Shown piece by piece: positions 1-8,784 of a stretch of 10,404 nt of DNA. Under the pieces are notes generated by a model, which did no database searches, was not told the DNA's origin, and worked only from the letters and a program-made list of their open reading frames with translations. The stretch lies in contig MU394204.1 in assembly GCA_022578605.1 (NCBI GenBank), forward strand, positions 1 through 10,404, given 5' to 3'. Source of the stretch: Camillea tinctor. Taxonomy: Eukaryota > Ascomycota > Sordariomycetes > Xylariales > Xylariaceae. The first letter of the stretch is position 1. Each line of letters begins with the position of its first letter. Made by a program: the position numbers and the translations under genes.

Positions 1-1074
1 TATTTTGTTTAAATTTATAAAAAATTTAATAGATTTTATTTTAAATTTTTTAAAAGTAATTAAAAAAAAAATAAAAGTAAACGTTAAAGTTAAGTTTAAC
101 GTATTTATTAACTTTTTATTTTACTTAAATATAACATTTAAAAAGTATAAAAAAAACCTTTAAAAAAAATAAATTAATATAGCTTTTTTTTAAATTTAAA
201 ATATAATTGTTAAATTAATAGTTACTATTACACTAAACCAATTTTTAATTAATAGTAAAAAAAAAGCAAAATATATAATTAGCCTTAAAAAAAGTGCTTA
301 ATTTAATTTTTTTTACTTAGCTTCACTTATTTTTTTAAAGTTAAGCGTTACGATTTTTACGCTTTTTAATAAAAAATAAAAAAAAAAGCCTTACTTTCTT
401 ATTTATATATAATAGCAGTAGCAGCAACTAATACTAATATTAACTTTAACTTTAATTTTAATATTAATACTTAAAAATAAAATATAATATAAAATAAAAA
501 AAATAAGCTAATAATAATAAAAAATAATAGCTTATATTTTAAAAATAAAAAACTTTTTATTAAGCTATTAATTAAATATGCTTAAAATAACTTATATTTA
601 ATTAATTTTTAAGTAGCTTTAATTAATACTATATTTTTAAACCATAATAATGTAATAAACGCATAAAAAATAAAAATAAGCTAAGCTTTTTGCGCTAAAA
701 ACAAAAAAGCTAAAAAAAACATTATATATAAAGTAGTTAAAATTAATTTTTAATTAAATAAAATAACAAATTAAGCATTTTACATAATTTTAAAAATACT
801 TAAAACTTTATAAATAAATTAAAGCTAAAAAGTAATAAACTTTTTTTTATATTAAAAAGTTATTGCATAAACTAATAAAAAATTAAAAATAGCTTATAAA
901 ACTAAACTAATATTAAAAGCTTTTATTTAAAGCTAAATTATTGCGTTTAAATAATTAATAAAAGTAAGCTTTTACATTTTTAACTTTAAATTAGCTTTTT
1001 TAATAAAAAAAAAGCTAAAATATTATAATATTAAAAGTATTTAAACTTTTATAACTTTAAAAACTATAATTATA
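1..1074. other. AT-rich gene-free stretch, probably 5' part of LINE copy L1
   Basis: I recognise no gene, RNA or regulatory site here. Base composition matches the RIP-decayed LINE next to it: almost only A and T, with remaining C and G mostly in contexts such as agct, aagc and aac. The L2 copy on the other side of the window runs out at about the point matching 1075, so there is no internal comparison to show whether this is LINE sequence. If L1 is near full length, its 5' UTR and ORF1 (gag-like protein) would be expected here. I could not find a zinc-knuckle array or any other ORF1 hallmark. A short stretch rich in agcagtagcagc near 412-430 stands out slightly but has no clear meaning. Confidence 0.4.
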
Positions 1075-2639
1075 ATTTTTATTATTATAACTGCAAAAAA
1101 AAAAAACATAATAACTGTTAGCTTTTTATAAAATGCTTTAACTGTAAAAAACTTTACGCTTTTTTAACGGTAGCTTGCTTAATTAAACTAACTAAAAAAA
1201 ATAAAGCCATTATTTAATATATAAAGCAATAATTAGCATAAATTTAATTATTTAACAAATAATAATACTAAGTTATAATAAAGCTAACTGCTAATAGTAA
1301 TAAAAAAAAAAAAAAAAGCGTTATTTTTAAAGCTTATAATATAAACTTAGCTTTAAAAACGAAAATAAAGAAAATAATTACTTTTATTTTTGCTTTAAAA
1401 ACAGCAAAATTAAAAATAATAACTGCGCTAAACTTAAAACTTATTTTTATAAAAAAATTAAAAAAAAAACATAATAATAATATAGTAAATAACTTTTATT
1501 TAAAAAAAAAAAGCTTAAAAAAAATAAAAAACTTTATAAATAAAAAGCAATAAAATTAAAACTTTAAAAAGTTTAAAACTTTATTTAGCTAAGTAGCGTT
1601 TATAAAAAATAAAAAAATTTTTTTTTGCAGCTAATACAAATAAATTAAAGAAATTAACACTTTAAAAAAAAAATATAAAAAAAACGAATTTAAAATAACA
1701 ATTAGCAATATTTTAATGCGCTTTTAAGCTTACTTTATTTTAACATAATATTTATAAGTGTAGCTTTTTTTTAAAATAATAAAACCATTATAGCAATTAT
1801 TAAGCTTTAACTTAAATAATTATAAATAGTAATAATAAAGCTATAAAAACTTAACAGCTTAATTAAATATTAAAAAAAATAATTGCGCTTTTTATAAACA
1901 AATGTTTAAAAAAAACTATAAATTTATAATATAGTATTAAAAGCAATAAATAACGCTTAAGTAAATATAATATTTATTTAAAAACTTTAAGTTAATATTT
2001 AAAAAAATAAAAAAATAATTAAAACTTATTTAAAATATAATACTTTTTTTTTTATCGAAAATTAAAGAAAATAAAAGCTTAAAATTTTTATATATGTATA
2101 TAAAAAACTATACTTTTTAGCATTTTAACTAAAACTATTTATAACATTAAATATATGCATAATAAAAATAAATAATGTTATAGTTTATAACATATATATA
2201 AATAGAAAATTTTTATAAAACTTTTTTTTAAAATTAAAAAATTAAAAACTTAAATTAAAAAAAGTATATAAAAGTAACTTTAATATAATTTACTAATTAT
2301 AATAATTTAAATATAAAAAAAAATATAATAAACTTAAATAATAAGTTGCAAATTAAACTATAAACTATAAACTTAAAATATTAAACTTAAATAAACTTAT
2401 TTATTAAGCAAAAAATATTATAAACTTAATATTATTTAATATTTTTAACAATATTGCATAAATAAACTAAAAAATATACATTAAGTTAAACTATTATATA
2501 CTAAACTATTAAGTACTAATAAGCATTTTAAAAACTATATTACTAAAGCGCTTTAATTTTATAAAAAACGCTTTTTTAAAGTATTTTTAATTATTAACAC
2601 TATATTAAACAATACTTTTTTTTTTTTTAAATATAGCAA

Positions 2640-3546
2640 AAAAAACTAAAAAACTTGCAAATTTTTTCTTTAATATTTTTAATAAAGTTAAAAAAGCATT
2701 AAGTAAGCTTAAATATAATAAAAAGCATAACATTACTTAATAAAATAAAAAATGCGCAAAATATATTAAAGCTTTACGCAAAGCAGTAAAAAAATGCTTG
2801 CTTAAAAAAGTAATTTAAAAATTAGTAACTATTTAATATAAAGCTTTTAAAAAAGCTAAAAAAAAATACTAAAAAAAAAAAATTAATAAAGCAAACAATA
2901 ATAAAAATATTTTTAAAATTATTAGTTAATATAAGCTTAAAAATAACTTTTATTTTTTTTTTTTATACATAATAGCTTAATAGTTATAAATACTATAAAT
3001 AAAATATAATTACTTTAAAATAAAATACTTATATTAAAAGCAAACAAAAAAAACATTATTAACTTATAGCAACTACTTATTTTTATAAATGTAAATTTTT
3101 TTATACTTAAAAAAAAAAAACTACAAAAAAATAAAAATATTTTTTTATAAAATTAGCACGTTTTATTAAATAAAGCAAAATTAGCATATATTTATATTAT
3201 TAGCACTTTTTTAAAAAAAAATAAGCTTATAACTTTTTTTTTATAAAAAGCATAATTAATTATAAGCTTAATAATAAAAATGCTTTATAAAGTATATTTA
3301 AAATATAAATACTACTTAACGTATTTTTAAATAGTTAAAATAATAATGTTATTAAAAGTTAAAAAAAAAACTTTATTATAATTAAGTTTTAAAAGTTAAT
3401 ATTATTTTTATTTTGCTTAAAAAAAAAGTTTAAAATAATTAGTAATTAAGCGCATAGTAAACTTTATAATTAAAAAAAATATTATTTATTATTAATAGTT
3501 CGAGGCTTTTTTTAAAAAGTAGCTATTAACTTTGCAATATGTATTA
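2640..3546 (+). pseudogene. L1 ORF2 fragment: pre-RT linker and N-terminal RT blocks
   Basis: This is the decayed coding sequence of the LINE replication protein. Around 2740-2960 the reading is lysine-rich with repeated 'KALRKAVKK' and 'AFKKAKKKY*' character, typical of the region between endonuclease and RT in fungal LINEs. At 2909-2941 the frame reads IFKIIS*YKL, where the stop (TAA at 2927) replaces the Trp of the usual WxKL motif. At 3415-3519 it reads A*KKSLK*LVIKRI and then FEAFFKK, matching the LGKxLERLxxKRI and FGALPKRS blocks of Tad1-type reverse transcriptases with G-to-A and C-to-T changes. Just after, L1 lacks one A relative to L2 (run at 3514-3518), a probable frameshift. The reading is then cut by the SINE. 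Confidence is good for RT identity, lower for exact limits. Confidence 0.75.
3536..3546. repeat. Left target-site duplication of the SINE
   Basis: The 11 bases aatatgtatta directly precede the element. They match aacatgcatta after it (4419-4429) except for two C-to-T differences, both of RIP type. The uninterrupted equivalent in copy L2 (complement of 6912-6922) reads aacatacatta, which confirms the empty site. Confidence 0.88.
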
Positions 3547-3627
3547 GGCTACATGGCGCAGTAGTTAAGCGTTTAGTAGGCATTAGTGTGGAAATTAATG
3601 TAATGGGTTTAAATCCTATTGTGGTTC
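3547..3627 (+). ncRNA. tRNA-like SINE head
   Basis: The acceptor stem GGCTACA (3547-3553) pairs with TGTGGTT (3620-3626) using three G-U pairs. The D stem is GCGC/GCGT (3556-3559 with 3569-3572). The T stem ATGGG/CCTAT (3603-3607 with 3615-3619) encloses TTTAAAT, a C- and G-depleted form of the usual TTCGAAT loop. The 30 bases between D stem and T stem are too long for a normal anticodon arm and variable loop and do not fold cleanly; GCATTA/TAATGT can pair instead. It is therefore a tRNA relic driving a SINE rather than a working tRNA. The parent tRNA is not certain. A CAT triplet near the expected anticodon position hints at tRNA-Met, but weakly. Confidence 0.75.
3554..3616 (+). promoter_or_regulatory. 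Internal Pol III promoter, box A and box B
   Basis: Box A is TGGCGCAGTAG at 3554-3564, close to consensus TRGCNNAGYNGG. Box B is GGTTTAAATCC at 3606-3616 against consensus GGTTCGANTCC. Its two central differences (C to T and G to A) are RIP-type changes that would be expected to weaken TFIIIC binding. The spacing fits a tRNA-type promoter. Confidence 0.72.
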
Positions 3628-3639
3628 AACTAACTATCC

Positions 3640-3647
3640 TTTTTTTT
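3640..3647 (+). terminator. T8 run, potential Pol III terminator
   Basis: Eight T residues lie 13 bp after the tRNA-like head. A run this long normally ends Pol III transcription and would prevent a full-length SINE transcript. Since S must once have been transcribed through, the run probably arose by C-to-T decay of a C/T tract such as those further inside the element. Confidence 0.5.
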
Positions 3648-3744
3648 AAGGCACACTTACTTTTTATTAGCTGTTTATGGCTAATAAAAGTATTATTGGT
3701 AAAACTTTTTGCTAAGCACTTATATTATTACCGGCTAATTACCG

Positions 3745-4190
3745 GCATATACACTTCCTTTGCTAACATTTCAAAGTAGCACTGCAAATGGAGCTGCTAA
3801 GCAGTTAAAAAGCATTAGCCAAATGGCAATGTTAGCGACTAAAATATCTATTGCTAACAGCCCTACTAACAGAGTAACTGTCGCCAACAACCCCACTTTT
3901 GCCAACACCTCTTTATCCAATAAAGCAGCTATTATCAACCAATAACCCCACTATCACTAACACCCCCCTCCCCACAGGGTAGCCTCTTATAGGGTGGCTT
4001 TTTATAAGGTGCTATTGCCGACCTACATACCCCCCCTATCGCTAACACCTCCCTATCCAATAAGGTAGCTGTTGTCGACCCATATACCTTCCATTGCCAA
4101 CACCTCCCTCTAATAGGGTAGCTGTTGCCGACCCATATACCCATTGCTAACCTTATTATTGCTGACACCCCTTGCTATCACCAACCAACC
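3745..4190 (+). repeat. Degenerate ~55-bp tandem repeats (minisatellite) inside the SINE
   Basis: A core reading GCYAACACCTCCC, then CCAATAAGGTAGCTG, then CCGACCCATATACC recurs. Core starts are seen near 3762, 3818, 3853, 3901, 3956, 4041, 4096 and 4146. Intervals of about 55 predominate (55-56, 55, 55); others are 35, 48, 50 and 85. The clearest pair is 4041-4095 and 4096-4145. The 85-bp interval contains extra GGTRGC-like sub-repeats. The + strand is strongly C-rich relative to G. The array lies between the Pol III head and the LINE-derived tail and has no counterpart in the LINE copies. Confidence 0.75.
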
Positions 4191-4277
4191 CACTAGTAAG
4201 GCTTTAAAGAAGGCTAGTCAATAGTAAAGCGTTAGCTACTAACGCAGAGGATTTTTTATGTAATTTTTAACACGTAG

Positions 4278-4300
4278 GTATGGGGGCATAAGCCCCTTAC
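4278..4300 (+). other. 3'-end stem-loop shared by SINE and LINE
   Basis: GTA (4278-4280) pairs with TAC (4298-4300). A single bulged T (4281) follows, then G82-T97 wobble and GGGGC/GCCCC (4283-4287 with 4292-4296) around an ATAA loop. L1 has the same architecture at 6617-6638 and L3 at 8620-8641 (complement). The innermost pair is C-G here and G-C in L1. This is a plausible recognition hairpin for the LINE reverse transcriptase. Confidence 0.65.
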
Positions 4301-4390
4301 TTTAGCCGTCCTATAGTTTATACAGGCTTAGGGTGTAATTAGATGCTATAGTAGATAGTTTAGCTATAAGCTCTCGCATTGGACGTTAAA

Positions 4391-4418
4391 TATATTATCA
4401 TTATTATTATCATTATGT
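4391..4418 (+). repeat. ATT/ATC simple-repeat 3' tail of the SINE
   Basis: The element ends in tandem ATT units with ATC interruptions directly before the right target duplication. L1 and L3 end in pure (ATT)n. A short simple-repeat tail in place of poly(A) is typical of several LINE lineages and their SINEs. Confidence 0.8.
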
Positions 4419-4429
4419 AACATGCATTA
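4419..4429. repeat. Right target-site duplication of the SINE
   Basis: The sequence aacatgcatta follows the simple-repeat tail. The left copy at 3536-3546 differs by two C-to-T changes, so the right copy is the less decayed. Confidence 0.88.
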
Positions 4430-5460
4430 TATACAATGTAAAAAAAGCGCTTAACGAAAAAAAAAAAGCATTACTTTTAACGATAAACGTATTTAAAGCA
4501 TTTAATGCAATTTTTAAAAAAAAACTTATTTTGCGCTTATAAAAGTAAAAGTAATTAAATAGTTTAATTAAATAAGTTAAATTTTACATAATAAATAAGA
4601 AAGTAACGATTTATATAAAAAATGTTATAGTTATATTTACTTTATTTTTTTGCAAAATATTATAAAAGTTTTTAATTTTACTTATACTATTTATATTATA
4701 TATTAAACTAGTTTTTAAAAAAAGCGTATTTAATATAAAGTTTAATTATGCAAATAATATAGCTATTTTTAAAGTAAAAAAATCAACTTAAAAAACTACG
4801 AAATAGTTAAAAAAAAATGTTAAAGCTATTTTAAAATAAGGGAAGTATAATGCTTTTTTTTTTAACTTTATTAAATGTAAACTTAAATATTTTTATAAAA
4901 AACGCAGCATAAAGAAAAAACTAGTATAAGTTAAGGACTTTATTATATATTTTTTAAAAAAAGTAGTTAAATAGCTTAAAGTGTATTTTAATTTTAAGTT
5001 GCGTTTTAAAAATTATGTTGCAATTTAAAAAGTTAAGGCATTTTAAGTAATTAATTATATTAAGCACTTTAATAAAGTAACTAAAGGCGCTTTATTAAAT
5101 AAAACAGTTAAAGCAACTAAAGTATGCATAATATTAATAATAATATACGTAATAAAAACATAATAGCTTAAATATTATTAATAAAATACTTTTAAAAATA
5201 AAGTAATGCGCATTAATTATAAAGCTTAATTAGCTATTTTTAATAAACTTTTTAAAATAGCGGTTAAAGCAATGTTATTAGTATAAAAAACGACTAATGT
5301 ATTAATATTTTATAAAAAATTAAGCATTTTATTATTAAAAGTACTTTTTAAATAAATATGTAATAAATATTTAGTTTAATTTAAAGTATTAAACTTTTAA
5401 CATTTTTTAATAATAAAAGCAAACTTTAAAAATAACTTAAAAAAAATAAAACTATAAATA
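4430..5460 (+). pseudogene. L1 ORF2 fragment: RT catalytic core and thumb-like region
   Basis: One reading frame with no indel can be followed from 4447 to at least 5300, broken only by RIP-type stops. It reads ALNEKKKALLLTINVFKAFN (4447-4506), which is RT motif A with its catalytic Asp now Asn (codon 4486) and the AFD Asp also Asn. At 4651-4674 CKIL*KFL stands for the CGxPQGSP motif. At 4747-4758 the frame reads YANN, the degraded YADD active site, within FNYANNIAIF. At 5146-5166 YVIKT** corresponds to YGAxxWW, and at 5269-5295 AMLLV*KTT to a conserved xxLPVWKTT block. Residue order and spacing fit Tad1-clade fungal LINEs. The 5' half of the domain is separated by the SINE. The protein is certainly non-functional: both catalytic Asp codons of the YADD box and many Trp/Gln codons are lost. 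Confidence 0.85.
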
Positions 5461-5639
5461 ATAAATATATTAGTTTTTTTATGCTTATGCTTAAATCTTT
5501 TTAGCAAATAATAACTTAAAGTCTCTTTTTTTTGTTTTATAAAAAAAGTAGTAAAAGTTATAAAGTATAAATATTAGCTTAAGCACCTTTTTTTATTTAA
5601 TTTAGTTTTTTACTTAAATAAATTTAAAACTTTAAATAT

Positions 5640-6480
5640 TTACGTTAATTAAAGGTTTATAGCATATTAAAGTAATAAAAAGTTATATTTTTTTATGGAC
5701 TTTTTAGCTAAATAAAAGTTTTCGATGTAAAAGTAATTGCTGTAAAAAAAGCTACGAAATAAGCAAAAATAAAGTAACATAATATTGTTTTTATTTTTAT
5801 TAGCTTTTATTTATATTTAAATAATATAGCAGTAATTTAAAAATTTTTTAGCTATTTTTTCGATAATTTTTAAGCTAATTTTATTGCTTTTATAAAAATA
5901 ATCGACTATATTTATTTTTTTATTTATACTATATAATAGTTTTTTAAACATAAAAACATTTTTAAAAATAAAAAAGTAAACTAATAAATTAAAAAAAACG
6001 TTAGCTTTAATTGTTTTAATTGCTTTTTTTTTAACTTTTTTAAACTTTTTACTTTAATTTATACTTAGCGCATTAATAAGCTTAAAAAACATAACATTTT
6101 TATTAAGTAGTAAATATAAAATATTTTTTACTTATATTAAAAATAAGATTTACTTATAGTTTTTACCTTTAAAAAGCTTATGCTTAATTGTTAAACCTTG
6201 TATTAACTTTTTGCTAAATGCATAAAATACGATAACTTTACAAACTATTATTAACGCTTTAATTATTTTAAAGCAGTTAATTGCTATATATACCAATGTA
6301 ATTAAAAACAAAATCTTAATTACATTATAAAATATTAGTATACTTAACATATAATATAAAAATTTAAAATTTACTTAAGACATAAATTTTAGCATTTAGT
6401 TAACTATAAAAGCTACTTTAACTTTACAACTTTTTTTATGCAGGTTAACTTATATAAAAAACGAAAACTATAGTGTAACT
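5640..6480 (+). pseudogene. L1 ORF2 fragment: RNase H and C-terminal Cys/His knuckle
   Basis: Near 5697-5741 the frame reads GLFS*IKVFDVKVIA, a decayed form of the GxGSWxEVFDAE segment that holds an acidic RNase H residue. At about 5810-5980 it parallels the clearer L3 copy, which shows the LCLNNTAVI and WFFRYEDI (WxPGH) segments. At about 6240-6330 it reads NYY*RFNY and then CYIYQC, with Cys codons at 6282 and 6297. This matches the HGxFxxYxxRFN and CxCG...C knuckle at the C-terminus of fungal Tad1-like ORF2 proteins. The frame is shifted relative to the RT core upstream, so at least one indel separates them. The region 5460-5640 between them is too decayed for a motif call. The end of the frame is approximate. 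Confidence 0.72.
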
Positions 6481-6752
6481 AATAAACAAAGCTTATAAAA
6501 GCTAGCTATAGTAAAGCAACTAACGCTACAAAAAAATACAGCTTAAATAAAAAGTATAATTGCAGTTTTTAAAAAAAGAAAATAAAAAAATTTCTTTTAT
6601 TTATTTTAATATGTAAGTATAAAAAGTAACTTTTTTACTTTTATTGTTTTATAGTTTATATAAGTTTAAGGTGTAATTAAATACTATAGTAGTTAATTTA
6701 GCTTTGGCTTTTGCTTTAAACGTTAAATATATTATTATTATTATTATTATTA
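6480..6752 (+). other. L1 3' UTR with stem-loop and tail
   Basis: This follows the last recognisable ORF2 homology. It aligns with L3 throughout and with the SINE tail from about 6590. A stem-loop at 6617-6638 pairs GTA with TAC and, after a bulged T, AAAAAG with CTTTTT around TAA. It ends in the ATT array. Its junction with L2 sequence starts at about 6753. Confidence 0.72.
6731..6752 (+). repeat. (ATT)n tail of LINE L1
   Basis: About seven ATT units end the element. Immediately downstream the sequence becomes the complement of the LINE RT region, which marks the insertion junction into L2. Confidence 0.82.
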
Positions 6753-6767
6753 TATATAAAATTTAAC

Positions 6768-7816
6768 TTATTTAATTAAGCTATTTAATTATTTTTGCTT
6801 TTATAAATGCAAAATAAGTTTTTTTTTAAAAATTACGTTAAATGCTTTAAATATATTTATTGTTAAAAGTAATGCTTTTTTTTTTATTAAGCGCTTTTTT
6901 TATATTATATATAATGTATGTTATAAAGTTAACAGTTGCTTTTTTAAAAAAAGCCTTAAACTATTAATAATAAATAACATTTTTTTTAATTGCAAAGTTT
7001 GTTATATGTTTAGTTATTAATTATTTTAAACTTTTTTTAAAGCAAAACAATAGTAATATTAGTTTTTAAGATTTAATTGTAATAAAAATTTTTTTTTAAC
7101 TTTTAGTAACATTATTATTTTAATTATTTAAAAGTGCATTAAATAGTACTTATATTTTAAATATGCTTTATAAAGCATTTTTATTGTTAGGTTTATAATT
7201 AACTATGCTTTTTATAAAAAAAAAGCTATAAGCTTATTTTTTTTTAAAAAGGTATTAATAGTATAAATATATGTTAATTTTGCTTTGTTTAATAAAACGT
7301 GTTAGTTTTATAAAAAAATGTTTTTATTTTTTTGTAGTTTTTTTTTTTTAAGTGTAAAAAGGTTTATATTTATAAAAATAAGCGGCTGTTATAAGTTAAT
7401 AATGTTTTTTTTATTTGCTTTTAATATAAATATTTTGTTTTAAAATAGTTATATTTTACTTGCAATGTTTATAATTATTAAGCTATTATATATAAAAAAA
7501 AGAGAATGAAAGTTATTTTTAAGCTTATATTAATTGATAATTTTAAAAATAATTTTATTATTATTTGCTTTATTAATTTTTTTTTTTAATATTTTTTTTT
7601 AACTTTTTTAAAAGTTTTGTATTAAGTAATTGCTAGTTTTTAAATCACTTTTTTAAGCAAGTATTTTTTTATTATTTTATATAAAGCTTTAATATGTTTT
7701 ATGCATTTTTTATTTTATTAAGTAATATTGCGCTTTTTATTATATTTAAGCTTACTTAACGCTTTTTTAATTTTATTAAAAGTATTAAAAAAAAGTTTGT
7801 AAGTTTTTTAATTTTT
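6768..7816 (-). pseudogene. L2 ORF2 fragment: pre-RT linker to RT motif A
   Basis: This is the decayed counterpart of L1 2640-3541 joined to 4422-4580, here without the SINE. Read on the - strand, 6960 to 6937 gives FKAFFKKA, matching FGALPKRx. About 6890 to 6837 gives KKKALLLTINIFKAFN, matching RT motif A, with the catalytic Asp read as Asn at 6857-6855. Because this copy is continuous, it shows that FGALPKR and motif A belong to one domain and that L1 has lost one A near 3514-3518. Upstream it retains the lysine-rich linker. The reading stops where L1 begins, before the PQGSP and YADD motifs. Confidence 0.75.
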
Positions 7817-8489
7817 TTTATTATATTTAAAAAAAAAAAAATGTTGTTTAATATAGCGTTAATAATTAAAAATACTTTAAAAAAGCGTTTTTTATAAAGC
7901 TAAAGCGTTTTAACAATATAATTTTTAAAATGCTTATTAATACTTAATAATTTAGTATATAGTAGTTTAATTTAATATATATTTTTTAATTTATTTATGC
8001 GGTATTGTTAAAAATGTTAAATAATATTAAGTTTATAGTATTTTTTATTTAGTAAGTAAATTTATTTAAGTTTAATATTTTAAGTTTATAGTTTATAGTT
8101 TAATTTATAACTTATTATTTAAGTTTATTATGTTTTTTTTTGTGCTTAAGTTATTATAATTAATAAATTATATTAAAGTTATTTTTATATATTTTTTTTA
8201 ATTTAAGTTTTTAATTTTTTAATTTTAAAAAAAAGTTTTACAAAAACTTTTTATTTATATATATATTATAAATTATAATATTATTTATTTTTATTATATA
8301 TATATTTAATATTATAAACAGTTTTAATTAAAACGCTAAAAAGTATAGTTTTTTACATATATATATAAAAATTTTAAGCTTTTATTTTTTTTAATTTTTA
8401 ATAAAAAAAAGGTATTATATTTTAAGTAAGTTTTAATTATTTTTTTATTTTTTTAAATATTAACTTAAGGTTTTTAAATAAATATTATA
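7817..8489 (-). other. L2 segment upstream of the RT linker, no motif recognised
   Basis: This is homologous to L1 1956-2640 and equally decayed. By position it should encode the end of ORF1 or the ORF2 endonuclease. I found no convincing endonuclease signature on the - strand. Long T runs and TA-rich tracts (around 8255-8310 and 8355-8370) are the end state of C-to-T decay rather than designed repeats. Confidence 0.55.
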
Positions 8490-8504
8490 TTTATTTAAAC
8501 GTTA
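8490..8504. repeat. Left target-site duplication of LINE fragment L3
   Basis: tttatttaaacgtta matches tttatttaagcgtta at 9521-9535 in 14 of 15 positions; the one difference is G versus A. L1 carries the uninterrupted site near 1950. The last bases may be shared with the tail, so the true length could be slightly less. Confidence 0.8.
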
Positions 8505-8530
8505 ATAATAATAATAATAATAATAATATA
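8503..8530 (-). repeat. (ATT)n tail of LINE L3
   Basis: About eight TAA units on the + strand, read as ATT on the element strand, sit between the L3 3' UTR and the left target duplication. The tail is longer than that of L1. Confidence 0.8.
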
Positions 8531-8619
8531 TTTAACGTTTAAAATAAAAGCTAAAGCTAAACTATTTATTATAATATTTAATTACACTTTAAGCCTATAT
8601 AAACTATAAAACGGCAAAA

Positions 8620-8641
8620 GTAAAAAAGTTATTTTTTATAC
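8620..8641 (-). other. L3 copy of the LINE 3' stem-loop
   Basis: On the - strand GTA, a T bulge and an A run pair with a T run and TAC around a TAAC-containing loop. It is the counterpart of 6617-6638 and 4278-4300, with its innermost G-C pair decayed to A/C. Confidence 0.5.
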
Positions 8642-8784
8642 CTACATGTTAAAATAAACAAAAAAAATCTTCTTATTTTCCTTTTTTAAAAACTGCAATT
8701 ATACCTTTTATTTAAGCTATATTCTTTTATAACGTTAATTGCTTTACCATAGCTAACCCTTATAAGCCTTACTTATTAGTTACA

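Larger units (their letters stand above)
3547..4418 (+). mobile_element. S: tRNA-headed composite SINE with internal minisatellite and LINE 3' tail
   Basis: This is a non-autonomous retroelement of 872 bp. Its parts in order are a tRNA-like head with Pol III promoter boxes (3547-3627), an AT-richer stretch, C-rich degenerate repeats of about 55 bp (about 3745-4190), and about 170 bp homologous to the 3' end of LINE copies L1 and L3. It ends in an ATT/ATC simple repeat. An 11-bp duplication flanks it, and the homologous position in L2 is uninterrupted, so the insertion is directly demonstrated. It encodes no convincing protein; short open frames exist only because RIP-like decay is weak here. 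The shared 3' end implies it used the LINE's reverse transcriptase, as in known SINE/LINE pairs. Its length is large for a SINE because of the repeat array. It is much richer in G+C than its surroundings. Confidence 0.85.
4247..4418 (+). other. LINE-derived 3' tail of the SINE
   Basis: This segment aligns with the 3' ends of L1 (about 6590-6752, + strand) and L3 (about 8665-8505, - strand). Shared blocks include ACGTAGGTAT, CTATAGTTTATA, GTGTAATTA, CTATAGTAGAT and CGTTAAATATATTAT. It is the least decayed version, so it best shows the ancestral LINE 3' end. Sharing of 3' ends between a SINE and a LINE is the established sign that the LINE reverse transcriptase recognises both RNAs. The left boundary is uncertain by several bases. 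Confidence 0.82.
1075..6752 (+). mobile_element. L1: RIP-decayed Tad1-like LINE, interrupted by a SINE
   Basis: This is a non-LTR retrotransposon, dead by mutation. The case rests on order and content. A basic pre-RT linker is followed by RT blocks, including a degraded YADD box, then an RNase H region, a C-terminal Cys/His knuckle, a 3' UTR and an (ATT)n tail at 6731-6752. The 5' limit given is only where homology to copy L2 ends; the element probably starts further left. The SINE at 3547-4418 splits the RT domain. The 3' end directly abuts the middle of the RT domain of L2 on the opposite strand, so L1 most likely inserted into L2. Nearly all tryptophan and glutamine codons are now stops. 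The 1075-2640 part should hold ORF1/ORF2 N-terminal sequence and the AP-type endonuclease, but I could not identify their motifs. Confidence 0.85.

Noticed and set aside
391..405. 15-base match to the complement of L1 4592-4606, possible missing half of L2 and 5' end of L1
   Set aside because: It falls near the expected junction sequence, but homology does not extend leftwards as it must if L2 continued there. Likely chance in AT-rich DNA.
1956..2640. AP-endonuclease domain of ORF2
   Set aside because: Expected by position, but no catalytic motif could be read in L1 or L2 with confidence, so it is not annotated as a domain.
3588..3945. Two + strand open frames of about 60 codons
   Set aside because: They lie across the tRNA-like head and minisatellite of the SINE, have repeat-driven composition and resemble no protein; they are open by chance in less decayed DNA.
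3935..4168. - strand open frame of 77 codons
   Set aside because: It translates the complement of the ~55-bp repeat array. The repeats vary in length and the frame is not kept from unit to unit.
4259..4421. A ~160-bp LTR beginning TG and ending CA
   Set aside because: The homologous blocks at 6590-6752 and 8505-8665 first looked like LTRs, but each ends in an ATT array, lies at the end of LINE coding sequence, and the SINE target duplication places the boundary at 4418.
6150..6350. - strand open frame of 66 codons
   Set aside because: It is antisense to the L1 C-terminal knuckle region, where the sense strand aligns with L3 as ORF2.
5727..6770. A separate element at 5739-6752 with a target duplication of ATGTAAAA type
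   Set aside because: Sequence before 5739 reads continuously into the RNase H frame of L1, so this is the 3' end of L1. The apparent duplication is a chance match.
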